Assembly (NCBI RefSeq): GCF_001654865.1
Contig: NZ_LXEO01000070.1
Location: 1 to 64,000, forward strand
Direction: 5' to 3'
From: Buttiauxella noackiae ATCC 51607
GTDB taxonomy: Bacteria > Pseudomonadota > Gammaproteobacteria > Enterobacterales > Enterobacteriaceae
DNA length: 64,000 nt
Translations under genes and position numbers: made by a program
Notes under the pieces: model-generated
Database searches by the model: none
The model's input: only the letters and a program-made list of their open reading frames with translations
What the model was told of the DNA's origin: nothing
Shown: positions 1 through 6,696 of the stretch, one piece after another
How positions within the stretch are numbered: position 1 is the stretch's first letter
Layout of the letters: each line of letters begins with the position of its first letter

Positions 1-4
1 TTCA

Positions 5-262
5 GTGGTTCAGTGGTTCAGTGGTTCAGTGGCTAAATGGCTGAAAGTGTATGAAGAGCACGGAGAAGAAGGGTTACGCTCTCTCAAGATCGGTACAAAA
101 AGAAATATAGCGATGAAGGATGATCCAGAAAAAGCAGCAATTGCACTGGAACGCTCGAAAGATCGACGCATTGAAGATCTTGAAAGACAAGTCCGGTTCC
201 TTGAAATGCGGCTTACCTATCTAAAAAAGCTGAAAGCCTTAGCTCACCCCGTGAAAAAGTGA
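5..262 (+). CDS. insJ: IS150-like transposase OrfA (InsJ-type), C-terminal part
   Basis: This is the C-terminal part of the helix-turn-helix/leucine-zipper protein of an IS150-like element; the N-terminal helix-turn-helix repeats lie off the left edge. The visible part has the linker 'SVAKWLKVYEEHGEEGL' and the coiled-coil tail 'RRIEDLERQVRFLEMRL'. The apparent GTG start at 5 is an artefact of the window edge. Near the end, at 223-229, is the heptamer A6G. In IS150 this is a -1 frameshift signal that joins OrfA to OrfB and makes the active transposase. The gene stops at 260-262, overlapping the OrfB start. Only the C-terminal half is present here, and the reading frame at the extreme edge is disturbed by 8-bp repeats. 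Confidence 0.85.
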   Translation: MVQWFSGSVAKWLKVYEEHGEEGLRSLKIGTKRNIAMKDDPEKAAIALERSKDRRIEDLERQVRFLEMRLTYLKKLKALAHPVKK

Positions 263-1110
263 AAGTGATCAATGAGCTAAGGCAATTCTATCCTCTCGAT
301 GAGCTTCTCAAGGCAGCTCAGATGCCGCGTAGTACGTTTTATTACCATCTCAAAATGCTGAGTAAACCTGATAAGTATGCGGACGTTAAAAAGCGCATTG
401 GTGAGATCTATCACGAGAATAGAGGTAGGTATGGGTATCGCAGGGTAACGCTGTCTCTCAGAAGATACGGAGAGAAAATCAACCATAAAGCAGTGCAGCG
501 ACTGATGGGTACCCTTTCGTTGAAAGCGGCAATAAAAATCAAACGCTACAGCTCCTACAGAGGAGAAACAGGGCAGACCGCTCCTAACGTTTTACAGAGG
601 GACTTCAGGGCAACCCGGCCAAACGAAAAATGGGTTACTGATGTGACTGAATTTGCTGTGAAGGGGCGTAAGCTGTATCTGTCTCCTGTAATCGATCTCT
701 TCAATAACGAAGTTATCTCTTACAGCATATCTGAAAGGCCAGTAATGAACATGGTCGAGAATATGCTTGTTCAGGCATTTGAAAAACTTAAGCCAAACGA
801 ACACCCAGTTCTGCACTCTGATCAGGGATGGCAGTATCGTATGAGAAGATATCACAATATACTTAAGGAACATGGAGTTATACAGAGCATGTCCAGAAAG
901 GGTAATTGCCTGGATAATGCAGTTGTTGAATGTTTTTTCGGAACACTTAAGTCGGAATGTTTTTATCTTGATGAGTTCAGTAATATAAACGAACTAAAAG
1001 ATGCTGTGACCGAATATATTGAATACTACAACAGCAGAAGAATTAGCCTGAAATTAAAAGGTCTGAGTCCAATTGAATATCGAACTCAGACCTATGAGCC
1101 TTGTGTTTAA
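259..1110 (+). CDS. insK: IS150-like transposase OrfB (InsK-type), DDE integrase domain
   Basis: This is the catalytic half of an IS3-family transposase. An HTH_21-like N-terminal section with '[15 protein letters not shown]' is followed by an rve/DDE core: 'WVTDVTEF' (first Asp), '[10 protein letters not shown]' (second Asp) and '[14 protein letters not shown]' (Glu). The 283-aa length is the usual size for IS150 OrfB and no stop or deletion is visible, so it looks intact. Its GTG start at 259 overlaps the OrfA stop. In this family most functional protein comes from the -1 frameshift fusion at the A6G motif at 223-229. From memory it resembles Escherichia coli IS150 very closely. Confidence 0.93.
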   Translation: MKVINELRQFYPLDELLKAAQMPRSTFYYHLKMLSKPDKYADVKKRIGEIYHENRGRYGYRRVTLSLRRYGEKINHKAVQRLMGTLSLKAAIKIKRYSSYRGETGQTAPNVLQRDFRATRPNEKWVTDVTEFAVKGRKLYLSPVIDLFNNEVISYSISERPVMNMVENMLVQAFEKLKPNEHPVLHSDQGWQYRMRRYHNILKEHGVIQSMSRKGNCLDNAVVECFFGTLKSECFYLDEFSNINELKDAVTEYIEYYNSRRISLKLKGLSPIEYRTQTYEPCV

Positions 1111-1154
1111 CTGTCCAACTAAATGGGGTCAGTACAACCCGAGGCTCAATCTGA

Positions 1155-1319
1155 ATGCCTAGACACCATCAGATTAGCCGCTTATCCGCCGAAAGGCAAG
1201 GAGAAGTCAGCTATGAAACTGCCGCGAAACGCCCTGATCTGGTGCGTATTAATCGTGTGTTTAACGCTGTTAATATTCACATTCCTGACCCGGAAATCGC
1301 TGTGCGAAATCCGTTATAA
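1155..1319 (+). CDS. mok-like reading frame overlapping hok
   Basis: An ATG frame of 54 codons begins with [18 protein letters not shown] and runs through almost the whole of hok in another reading frame. In hok/sok loci a frame of this sort (mok) is co-translated with hok, and the antisense Sok RNA blocks hok indirectly by blocking mok. An in-frame TGA lies immediately before this ATG, so it cannot extend upstream. Only about 19 nt separate it from the IS150 right end, so the normal leader and ribosome-binding region may have been partly lost. Assignment as mok rests on position and overlap only. Confidence 0.45.
   Translation: MPRHHQISRLSAERQGEVSYETAAKRPDLVRINRVFNAVNIHIPDPEIAVRNPL
1164..1200 (-). 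promoter_or_regulatory. possible sok antisense RNA promoter
   Basis: Read on the minus strand, TTGCCT (1195-1200) and TAATCT (1171-1176) are 18 bp apart and would start an RNA leftward near 1164, across the mok start. This is where the sok promoter lies in hok/sok systems. Only about 27 bp then remain before the IS150 end at 1136, less than the usual Sok length of about 64 nt, so any transcript would run into the IS and lose its own terminator. The promoter match is moderate. Confidence 0.35.
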
Positions 1320-1371
1320 GGACGGAACGCGGGAGGTGGCGGCTTTTATGGCTTACGAATCCGATAAGTAG
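1213..1371 (+). CDS. hok: Hok-type toxic membrane peptide of a post-segregational killing locus
   Basis: This 52-aa peptide has the Hok/Gef pattern throughout: a short basic N-terminus MKLPRNAL, one hydrophobic transmembrane helix (about residues 9-24, [13 protein letters not shown]), then the periplasmic tail '[13 protein letters not shown]' and '[10 protein letters not shown]'. Family members insert in the inner membrane and depolarise plasmid-free daughter cells when the unstable antisense RNA decays. The chosen ATG is the canonical Hok start; a longer in-frame start reaching back across the IS boundary is an artefact. The coding sequence looks intact. The IS150 insertion only 76 bp upstream has probably removed the native promoter and part of the mok/sok control region. 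Confidence 0.93.
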   Translation: MKLPRNALIWCVLIVCLTLLIFTFLTRKSLCEIRYKDGTREVAAFMAYESDK

Positions 1372-1380
1372 CAACCTGTA

Positions 1381-1402
1381 GCGGGGGGAAACCCCCGCTT
1401 TT
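1381..1402 (+). terminator. hairpin downstream of hok
   Basis: GCGGGGG and CCCCCGC form a short GC-rich stem around a GAAA loop, followed by TTTT. In hok mRNAs, sequences at the 3' end pair back to the 5' end (fbi) and the transcript then terminates. This hairpin could be the terminator or part of that 3' structure. A second hairpin-plus-T-run follows at about 1453-1481 (GGGC...GGCGGCCC then TTTTT). Confidence 0.5.
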
Positions 1403-1452
1403 CAGGAGGCTGATAGTGTTGAAGGTCTGCCAGCAAGCGCCTTTATGAAGGG

Positions 1453-1481
1453 CTGTCCGGGTCACCGGGCGGCCCTTTTTC
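1453..1481 (+). terminator. rho-independent terminator after hok
   Basis: GGGCTGTCCGGG and the complementary CCGGGCGGCCC form a strong imperfect hairpin directly followed by TTTTTCCG. It lies about 85 bp after the hok stop on the same strand and ahead of the first leading-region repeat, so it would isolate hok transcription from the leading-region genes. Confidence 0.6.
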
Positions 1482-1645
1482 CGTTCTGATATCCCTTCTG
1501 CTCCGGCCCCGGAGTTGCGTGCGCTTGCAGCTGCCTGACGGCAGCGCCGCTTCCACTGGCCGCCGCTGGCGACCGCTAAGGAAAGCCGGTCAACCGGCTT
1601 TTTCCGGCGTCTCCTTTGCACTCTGTTCTGCGGTGTTCACTTTTG

Positions 1646-1810
1646 CTGTGACTGACGCTGCCCCGTTCCGGTTCATCAACAAGGGTGAAGGCTGACGCCC
1701 GCCGCCCTCACCCGTTCGCACTCTCTCCCTGTGGTCGTTCGCTTGCGCTGCGGCTTCCGGCTGCGCCCTTGTTTCTTCCCCTGATGGAACGGGGCGGCTG
1801 GGTGTCACAG
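1646..1810 (+). promoter_or_regulatory. Frpo/ssi-like long inverted repeat A upstream of the antirestriction gene
   Basis: The arms TGTGAC/GTCACA, GCCCCGTTCC (1660-1669)/GGAACGGGGC (1786-1795) and ACAAGGG/CCCTTGT nest around a conserved core with CCCGTTCGC and CGCTTGCGCTGCGGC. Two further copies of the same design lie at 3555-3722 and 5537-5700, with compensating changes in the stems. F Frpo and ColIb ssi elements, also repeated in leading regions, are single-strand promoters that fold the transferred strand into a promoter. The element ends about 65 bp before the antirestriction gene. Function is inferred from repeat design and position. Confidence 0.65.
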
Positions 1811-1875
1811 CAACGTGCTCCCCGCCTCCTGAAAAATGGAAAAGGGGACACCAGAAAGAAGCCGAAGGAGAAAAA

Positions 1876-2382
1876 ATGACTACCCCAGCTCAAACCACTC
1901 AGACTGACACCGCCCAGGTGACCCGTATTGAAATTACCGATCCCCGTCGCCGTCTGGCCTTTGTGCCCCGGTTGTTTGCGACAGCACTGGGGGAAAGCAT
2001 GGCCGCGACCTTCCTGCGTAAACACAGCGATTACGACGGCGGGATGTGGCATTTCTATGAAGTCCCGCGCGGTATCAGTGGGCACGTTGCGGCGTGGACC
2101 GATATGGCCACCACCTGCCCAACCGGCTACATCGCCCCGCCAGACGGCACGTATCAGATGACGATCCCGGGAAACTATTTTGATGCAGAGGTTTCAGCCG
2201 ATGCGGCCGGGATTATCGCGACGCTGTCTGTGCTTAACCAGCTGTGCTGGAAAGTGTTCGAGATGGGGAGCCAGTATGCGCAGACCTGTCAGGGGCTTAT
2301 CGATCGTCAGGATGCGCTGAAGGATTATGTCAGCATCATTAATCACCCGGAAAGCAGTCTGATTTTCCGCGCAATCGACTGA
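1876..2382 (+). CDS. klcA: KlcA/ArdB-family antirestriction protein
   Basis: The 168-aa protein has the family hallmarks: 'RRLAFVPRLFA' near the N-terminus, 'YDGGMWHFYEV' (about residues 53-63), 'DAEVSADAAGI' (about 108-118) and a C-terminal 'SIINHPESSLIFRAID'. KlcA/ArdB proteins relieve type I restriction of incoming plasmid DNA and act in the cytoplasm soon after transfer. Family members are usually about 140 aa, so this one has a longer N-terminus rich in Thr and Gln. The ATG is preceded by GGAG at 5 nt spacing. It is the first gene after the first Frpo-like repeat, where early expression in the recipient would be expected. Whether ArdB or KlcA is the better name cannot be settled here. 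Confidence 0.85.
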   Translation: MTTPAQTTQTDTAQVTRIEITDPRRRLAFVPRLFATALGESMAATFLRKHSDYDGGMWHFYEVPRGISGHVAAWTDMATTCPTGYIAPPDGTYQMTIPGNYFDAEVSADAAGIIATLSVLNQLCWKVFEMGSQYAQTCQGLIDRQDALKDYVSIINHPESSLIFRAID

Positions 2383-2464
2383 CCCGCCGCCGGACGCCAC
2401 GCGCCCGGCTAAAAGAAAACCATGATAATGGCCACGCTGTGGCCATTTAACACAGGATGAGAAC

Positions 2465-2767
2465 GTGATGACCCCTGAAAACACAATGGCTGGCATGGAT
2501 GAACTGGTGAGAATTGCAAGTGAGGGAGGCTATCAGCCGGGGCGCGAACCGGACAATGCGGATCGTGCCGCCATTGCCGCGCAGGTACTCTGTCAGTTTG
2601 CGCACGCTAGCGGGCTGGATACGAGCGGCGAATCCGCCGAGACAATGTTAGTTGATTTACTGGCCAATCTGATGCATCTGAGTGACCGTCTGGAGACGCA
2701 GGGTGTTGCCTGTCTGCTGAATGTGGCCGCGATGCATCACGATGATGAGGTTCGGGATCCGGGTTGA
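2465..2767 (+). CDS. hypothetical leading-region protein (100 aa)
   Basis: I do not recognise a function. It is an acidic 100-aa protein rich in Ala, Asp and Leu, with predicted helices such as 'IAAQVLCQFAHASGL' and 'MLVDLLANLMHLSDRLE', and no membrane segment or signal peptide. It follows the antirestriction gene on the same strand after 82 bp and has AGGA upstream. A GTG at 2465 and an ATG at 2468 are both usable starts. Codon use and GC content fit its neighbours. It would share the first Frpo-like promoter with the antirestriction gene, so a role in early plasmid establishment is possible but unproven. Confidence 0.65.
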   Translation: MMTPENTMAGMDELVRIASEGGYQPGREPDNADRAAIAAQVLCQFAHASGLDTSGESAETMLVDLLANLMHLSDRLETQGVACLLNVAAMHHDDEVRDPG

Positions 2768-2780
2768 TTTGGCCGCCCTG

Positions 2781-2815
2781 CTGAAGACCCCGCGCATCGA
2801 GCGCGGGATCTTCAG
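2781..2815. terminator. hairpin between converging genes
   Basis: CTGAAGACCCCGCGC and GCGCGGGATCTTCAG form a long near-perfect stem around a short ATCGA loop, located where the rightward 100-aa gene and the leftward regulator converge. No long T-run follows on either strand, so it is a candidate bidirectional terminator rather than a certain one. It overlaps the last codon of the regulator. Confidence 0.5.
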
Positions 2816-3081
2816 TGCCCGGCCTGTGACCCCGGCGAACGACTGCCGTTGTGCATCGTCCGCAGGAGGTTGAGCAGCGGCTCCTGATGCTTCTTTTGCA
2901 CCATGGTGGACAGTAAATTTTCACTACTCAGCGCGAGGGCGGCCAGCGCCACCATGCGTTTGACCTGATCACAGTTTTCATAATCTTTGTAGGTTCGCAG
3001 GCTCACGCCCAGCTCTTCCGCCGCTTTATCCCGGCTCCAGCCGAAACTTTTTCGCCATAATCGCAGATCATAACCGGTCAT
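2812..3081 (-). CDS. Xre-type helix-turn-helix transcriptional regulator
   Basis: The 89-aa protein begins MTGYDLRLWRKSFGWSRDKA and contains one helix-turn-helix, 'RDKAAEELGVSLRTYKDYE' (about residues 17-35). This is the spacing of Xre/Cro-like DNA-binding domains that recognise palindromic operators as dimers. It is the only leftward gene among the leading-region genes. Three near-identical palindromes of the form AGTGCA(N)5-6TGCACT lie just upstream, at 3097-3225, suggesting autoregulation. The C-terminal third is basic and low in structure. Its targets beyond itself cannot be told. Confidence 0.75.
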   Translation of the reverse strand: MTGYDLRLWRKSFGWSRDKAAEELGVSLRTYKDYENCDQVKRMVALAALALSSENLLSTMVQKKHQEPLLNLLRTMHNGSRSPGSQAGH

Positions 3082-3096
3082 TTTGATATCCAGAAA

Positions 3097-3225
3097 AGTG
3101 CAGTAATTGCACTTAATTTAAAGGGTATATGCAAAGGATTCAATATAAAAAAGGGCAATAATTGCACTTAATTAGATGTGCTAACTGAGTGCTGAATATG
3201 ATGAAAAAGGGCAGAAACTGCACTT
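3097..3225. promoter_or_regulatory. three operator-like palindromes upstream of the Xre regulator
   Basis: Three related 17-19 bp sites occur in 130 bp: AGTGCAGTAATTGCACTT at 3097-3114, GGGCAATAATTGCACTT at 3153-3169 and AGGGCAGAAACTGCACTTT at about 3208-3225. The first is a nearly perfect palindrome; the others keep the right half site TGCACTT and degenerate on the left. The spacing between sites is about 56 bp, roughly five helical turns. The region is AT-rich between sites, as in a promoter. Binding by the adjacent regulator is inferred. Confidence 0.6.
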
Positions 3226-3554
3226 TATTTTTACGGTGTTAATTCGCAAAACCTGGCTGAACGGACAGCAGTAAGGGCCTGAAAAAATGCATGCCACCCC
3301 GTGGCCCCTTCGGCTCCCCGTCCGGAGGCCGGGTCGTCGCCTGCACTCCAGTGGGCGGCGCGCAGCCCCGCCAACTTCCGCAGAGCCACCGGGGTGTCTC
3401 TGTCCTTGCGGATAGCAAGCGATGCCTGAACTGCCCGCTTGCAGCTGCCACAGGCAGCAGCCGCTCTCACTGGCCGCACGGCGGCCGCTCAGGATAACGG
3501 GCCTGTAGCCCGCTTCTGTCGTCCCTTTTGATTCCTGTGTTGCGGTGTACCTGT

Positions 3555-3722
3555 GGCCGTGACAGACGCTGCCCCGGCCCGTGCCATTCACAAGGGTAAA
3601 GGCTGACGCCCGTTTCCTCCCCCGTTCGCGCGCCTTCCCGATGGTCAGTCGCTTGCGCTGCGGCCTCGGACACGCCCTTGTGCCTGTCACTGATGGGACG
3701 GGGCGGTCTTGAGTCACGGCCC
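3555..3722 (+). promoter_or_regulatory. Frpo/ssi-like long inverted repeat B
   Basis: The arms GGCCGTGAC...GTCACGGCC, GCCCCG...CGGGGC and CACAAGGG...CCCTTGTG nest in the same order as in copy A around the shared core (CCCGTTCGC, CGCTTGCGCTGCGGC). Stem residues differ from copy A on both arms together, which is what conserved pairing predicts. A further 100 bp upstream (about 3430-3500, GCTTGCAGCTGCC...) is also shared with the other copies. The repeat ends 89 bp before the 142-aa gene and is placed to drive it. Confidence 0.65.
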
Positions 3723-3810
3723 CAGGCTCCCCCGCTTCCGAAAAAGGAAAGAAAAGGGAAACGCCAGAAAGAAGCCGGGGAAAATTCAACACTCTGTCGG
3801 AGATAACGTT

Positions 3811-4239
3811 ATGAGCGAACTGGTTTTTTATCCTGTAGACGGTTTTCACTATGAAGACGCGTACCTCGATGGCGACGTCTACAAAAACGGCTGGGGTCAG
3901 ACGCTGGAGACACTGAACTCCTTTGGCGGGAATTACGTTCTGATCTCCCTGACTGAAGCACGTGAACGCATCCGTGCCGCTGCCGGCAAACCGGTTCGCG
4001 AAATTACCGAAGCAGAATTTACCGAAAAGCTCTACATGCTCCCGCCGATGAACTGGCGCGCCGGTGTCAGCTCGCAGTCATTCAAATTCATGGAAATGAT
4101 TTGCCAGGACGTCACCGATATTTTTGCTGAAGTGGACGGGCGTTTTTTCACGCTGGCGGATAAAAGCAGCCTGAGCCATGAGCAGATCATCAACCGGATC
4201 ACTGAGGAGGTGCTGAAAACCGAAGAGAAAGGGCAATAA
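3811..4239 (+). CDS. conserved-looking leading-region protein of unknown function (142 aa)
   Basis: I do not recognise the family with certainty. The protein starts MSELVFYPVDGFHYEDAYLD, has an aromatic-rich N-terminal half, then 'EITEAEFTEKLYMLPPMNW', and ends with an acidic helix. There is no signal peptide or transmembrane segment, so it should be cytoplasmic. The ATG at 3811 is chosen over an upstream in-frame start at 3709 because the upstream part lies inside the Frpo-like repeat and reads as low-complexity Arg/Lys; GGAGAT lies 8 nt before the ATG. It is the first gene after repeat B and is probably expressed early in the recipient. Confidence 0.75.
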   Translation: MSELVFYPVDGFHYEDAYLDGDVYKNGWGQTLETLNSFGGNYVLISLTEARERIRAAAGKPVREITEAEFTEKLYMLPPMNWRAGVSSQSFKFMEMICQDVTDIFAEVDGRFFTLADKSSLSHEQIINRITEEVLKTEEKGQ

Positions 4240-4243
4240 AAAA

Positions 4244-4268
4244 GCAGAGCGAGCGCTCTGCTTATTCA
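4244..4268 (+). terminator. hairpin after the 142-aa gene
   Basis: GCAGAGCG and CGCTCTGC form a perfect 8-bp stem with a 2-nt loop five bases after the stop codon, followed by TTATTC. The T-run is short, so termination may be partial and let transcription continue into the next gene. Confidence 0.5.
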
Positions 4269-4323
4269 CTCCGGCCTGTTCGAGCAGGTCGGATAATTCA
4301 GATGTCAGTTATGAGGACAAATC

Positions 4324-4656
4324 ATGAAAGACAAATTCATCGTCGCATGTCAGGAATATTTTGTAAAGCAGCAGGGAGAGAGAAGGACACAACAGCGGCA
4401 GGAAGAAATCAGGAAAGACAAATTCATCGCTGCATGCCAGGAATATTTTGTAAATCAGAAGGGAGTGAGAAGGGCGCAACAGCGGCAGATCCGCGAAACC
4501 CTGCCAGAGGATGCCATCACGCGACGTCTGCGCATACTGGCCAAAATTATTGCCCGCTGTGAGCGCCGTCATCAGCCGGTGCGTATACCGGCACTGAATG
4601 GGGCTGAATGGGGTCAGGTACTCCGGACGCTGGAACTGAAACGGGCGTATGCCTGA
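4324..4656 (+). CDS. hypothetical basic protein with an internal tandem duplication (110 aa)
   Basis: Function unknown. The N-terminal half consists of two copies of a 29-residue unit: KDKFIVACQEYFVKQQGERR at about residues 2-30 and KDKFIAACQEYFVNQKGVRR at about 31-59, each followed by a QQRQ tail. The period is 87 nt (4327 and 4414). The C-terminal half is basic with 'ITRRLRILAKIIARCERR' and 'GAEWGQVLRTLEL'. No membrane segment is present. AGGA lies upstream of the ATG. The units differ at several codons, so the duplication is not very recent. The gene is co-directional with the leading-region set. Confidence 0.65.
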   Translation: MKDKFIVACQEYFVKQQGERRTQQRQEEIRKDKFIAACQEYFVNQKGVRRAQQRQIRETLPEDAITRRLRILAKIIARCERRHQPVRIPALNGAEWGQVLRTLELKRAYA

Positions 4657-4760
4657 CAGGTTGCCGCCCCCGCAGGGGGGCGGTTTTTTAAGTGCTGCTG
4701 TTTTCGACCGGCATTGAGCCGGACGGAAACAGAAAGTCGACGCTGACAGACCGGAGAACG

Positions 4761-5327
4761 ATGATGAAATACACCTTAAATGCCCCTTATGGCGTCACCG
4801 CCATTCAACTGGACAACGGTGATGAAGCCCTGTATCTGCACGGCGAGTGCCTTGTCCTTGCCGATTTTCATCTGCGTGATGATTCCGTGATTGCCACAGG
4901 TGAACGCATGGCTGAGGTGCTGGGCGTGCCGTTCACGTTTCTTACGCTGCCTGAGCCGGAGAATGAAGAGTGGTGCTGGAATGAGGTGGTGGAGGCGCTG
5001 GGCTGGGGTAAATCCATGAAGCTGGGCCGTATGGTGATGCGTCCGGTTCTGGAGTGCTGTATCTCGCATATCACCGCTGATGACAACACGCTGCTGACGG
5101 AGCTGTGCCGCGAAAAATTTGAAGGGGAGTGGATCATGGATACCGGCGTCGGGTATCTCATTCGCCTGGATGCACGGATGCACCCGCTGATGCATCTGAA
5201 GCGCTTTGGTTTATCCCGCGACGCACGCTGGCTGATTGCCTGGTGTATGAAACACGCGGATATCAGCATGATCCACTTCTCACAGACAGGGGACGAGCTG
5301 GAGCCATTTACGACCTTTGACTGGTAA
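4761..5327 (+). CDS. hypothetical leading-region protein (188 aa)
   Basis: I do not recognise this protein. It starts MMKYTLNAPYGVTAIQLDNG, is acidic, and has a central Trp-rich section 'EEWCWNEVVEALGWGKSMKL' followed by 'LLTELCREKFEGEW' and a C-terminal 'DARWLIAWCMKHADISM'. No signal peptide or membrane helix is evident. Two consecutive ATG codons (4761 and 4764) follow GGAG; the second has the better spacing. An upstream in-frame ATG at 4692 lacks a ribosome-binding site and is rejected. It lies between the duplicated-unit gene and repeat C, on the same strand. Confidence 0.7.
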   Translation: MMKYTLNAPYGVTAIQLDNGDEALYLHGECLVLADFHLRDDSVIATGERMAEVLGVPFTFLTLPEPENEEWCWNEVVEALGWGKSMKLGRMVMRPVLECCISHITADDNTLLTELCREKFEGEWIMDTGVGYLIRLDARMHPLMHLKRFGLSRDARWLIAWCMKHADISMIHFSQTGDELEPFTTFDW

Positions 5328-5536
5328 TTCTGTCCCGGCACCTGCCGGGCGGTTTTGTTGTCCGATCACCGATCCGGTATTCGCCATCATCTCCGCCCGG
5401 GCTTGCAGCAGGCCACAGGCCTGCGCCGCCCCGGCACTGCCGCTACCACGTCAGTGTAAGGCCGGGGTGATGCCACCTCGATGATTTCCTTCCGGCGTGT
5501 TCCTTTTCATCTGTCGCTGTACTCACCTGCCTGCTT

Positions 5537-5700
5537 CGTGACAGAACGTATCCCGGACCGGTTATGCCACAAGGGTAAAAGGCTTGCGCCCGCTGTCTCC
5601 CCCGTTCGCACTTTCTCCCTCCGGTCGTGCGCTTGCGCTGCGGCCTCGTCATCGCCCCTGCGTCATTCCCTGAAGGCCCGGGATGTTCTTGTGTCACGGC
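5537..5700 (+). promoter_or_regulatory. Frpo/ssi-like long inverted repeat C
   Basis: The arms CGTGAC...GTCACG, ATCCCGG...CCGGGAT and GCCACAAGGG with a degenerate partner nest around the same core as copies A and B (CCCGTTCGC, CGCTTGCGCTGCGGC). The outer stem is ATCCCGG here but GCCCCG in the other copies, with the opposite arm changed to match. The repeat ends about 72 bp before the DUF932 gene, the same distance as copy A from its gene. Confidence 0.65.
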
Positions 5701-5772
5701 AGGCGGCCACCGCGACAGATAATCTGAAGCAGCCCACGCCAGAAGAAACCCGACACCCCAAAGGAGAAAAAA

Positions 5773-6606
5773 ATGACCCGTTTAGCATCCCGTTTCCGTG
5801 CCATGAATGTGATCCGCAAAGAACGCGCCCTGACCAATGAAGAGCTGATGAGACACGTTCCAAGTGTATTTTCAGAAGAAAAACATGAATCACGTAGCGA
5901 CCGTTACACCTACATTCCGACGATCACCCTGCTGGATAATCTGCGCGCGGAAGGGTTCCAGCCGTTCTTTGCCTGCCAGACCCGCGTGCGTGACAGCGGA
6001 AAGCGTGAGCATACCAAACACATGCTGCGCCTGCGCCGTGAAGGTCAGATCATGGGAAAAGAAGTGCCGGAAATTATTTTGCTGAACAGTCATGACGGGA
6101 GCAGCAGCTATCAGATGATCCCTGGCATGTTCCGTTTCGTCTGTGCGAACGGCATGGTCTGTGGTCAGAGCTTCGGGGAAATTCGGGTGCCGCACAAAGG
6201 GGATGTAGTCGGGAAAGTCATTGAGGGCGCGTATGAGGTGCTGGGGATTTTTGACCGTGTCACTGAGTCGCGTGAAAAAATGCAGTCCATTACGCTCAAA
6301 CCGGAAGAGCAGCGCATTTTTGCGGAGCTGGCGCTTGACTGGAAATATGACGGAAAAGGGGACGGTAAGCACATCCCAGTGACACCGGATGCGGTACTGA
6401 ATGTGCGTCGTCATGAAGACAAATCAGATGATTTGTGGACCACCTATCAGCGTGTGCAGGAAAACATGATCAAAGGTGGTGTGACGGGACGTAGTGCGCA
6501 AGGGAAGCGTCAGAGAACACGCCCGGTGACCGGTATCGACGGGGATGTGAAACTGAACCGGGTGCTGTGGGAAATGGCGGAACGAATGAAACAACTGAAA
6601 TCATGA
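5773..6606 (+). CDS. DUF932-family plasmid protein (YubP/YkfF-like), leading region
   Basis: The 277-aa protein has the DUF932 pattern: 'RYTYIPTITLLDNLRAEGFQPFFA' in the N-terminal third, 'HMLRLRREGQI' and 'IILLNSHDGSSSYQM' in the middle, then 'GMFRFVCANGMVCG' (about 117-130). Proteins of this family are common in the leading regions of F-like plasmids and in some phages; their biochemical role is not settled. The C-terminal part 'DDLWTTYQRVQENMIKGG' is typical. AGGAG precedes the ATG closely. It follows Frpo-like repeat C and is followed at once by a strong terminator, so it is probably a single-gene unit. Confidence 0.85.
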   Translation: MTRLASRFRAMNVIRKERALTNEELMRHVPSVFSEEKHESRSDRYTYIPTITLLDNLRAEGFQPFFACQTRVRDSGKREHTKHMLRLRREGQIMGKEVPEIILLNSHDGSSSYQMIPGMFRFVCANGMVCGQSFGEIRVPHKGDVVGKVIEGAYEVLGIFDRVTESREKMQSITLKPEEQRIFAELALDWKYDGKGDGKHIPVTPDAVLNVRRHEDKSDDLWTTYQRVQENMIKGGVTGRSAQGKRQRTRPVTGIDGDVKLNRVLWEMAERMKQLKS

Positions 6607-6615
6607 TGGGAAAGC

Positions 6616-6640
6616 GGCAGGGATAATCCCTGCCTTTTTT
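6616..6640 (+). terminator. rho-independent terminator after the DUF932 gene
   Basis: GGCAGGGA and TCCCTGCC form a perfect 8-bp stem with a TAA loop, directly followed by TTTTTT. It begins 10 bp after the DUF932 stop and closes the rightward leading-region transcription just before the oriT-side genes. Confidence 0.9.
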
Positions 6641-6696
6641 GATTGTGCAGGTGTGTGGCATACAGGTATTGAACCTGCATGTCACACATTAGCGTT

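Larger units (their letters stand above)
1..1136 (+). mobile_element. IS150-like insertion sequence (IS3 family), left part outside the window
   Basis: The element carries the two overlapping frames of IS150-group elements. The right terminal repeat can be seen at about 1113-1136, ending ...GGGGTCAGTACA, the complement of the TGTACTG... tip expected for IS150. The left end, the left repeat and most of orfA lie outside the window, so the target duplication cannot be checked. The element abuts the leader of a hok gene, so it inserted into or deleted part of that locus. Its extreme left edge is an 8-bp tandem repeat. Confidence 0.88.

Noticed and set aside
1590-1808. Leftward open frames across the leading-region repeats (also 3181-3849 and 5443-5697)
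   Set aside because: They exist because the repeats are GC-rich and hairpin-forming; their products are low-complexity Arg/Pro/Ala, lack ribosome sites, and the three are similar only because the repeats are.
3709-3810. Upstream in-frame extension of the 142-aa gene
   Set aside because: The extension runs through the 3' end of the Frpo-like repeat and is Lys/Arg-rich low-complexity; the ATG at 3811 has a proper ribosome-binding site.
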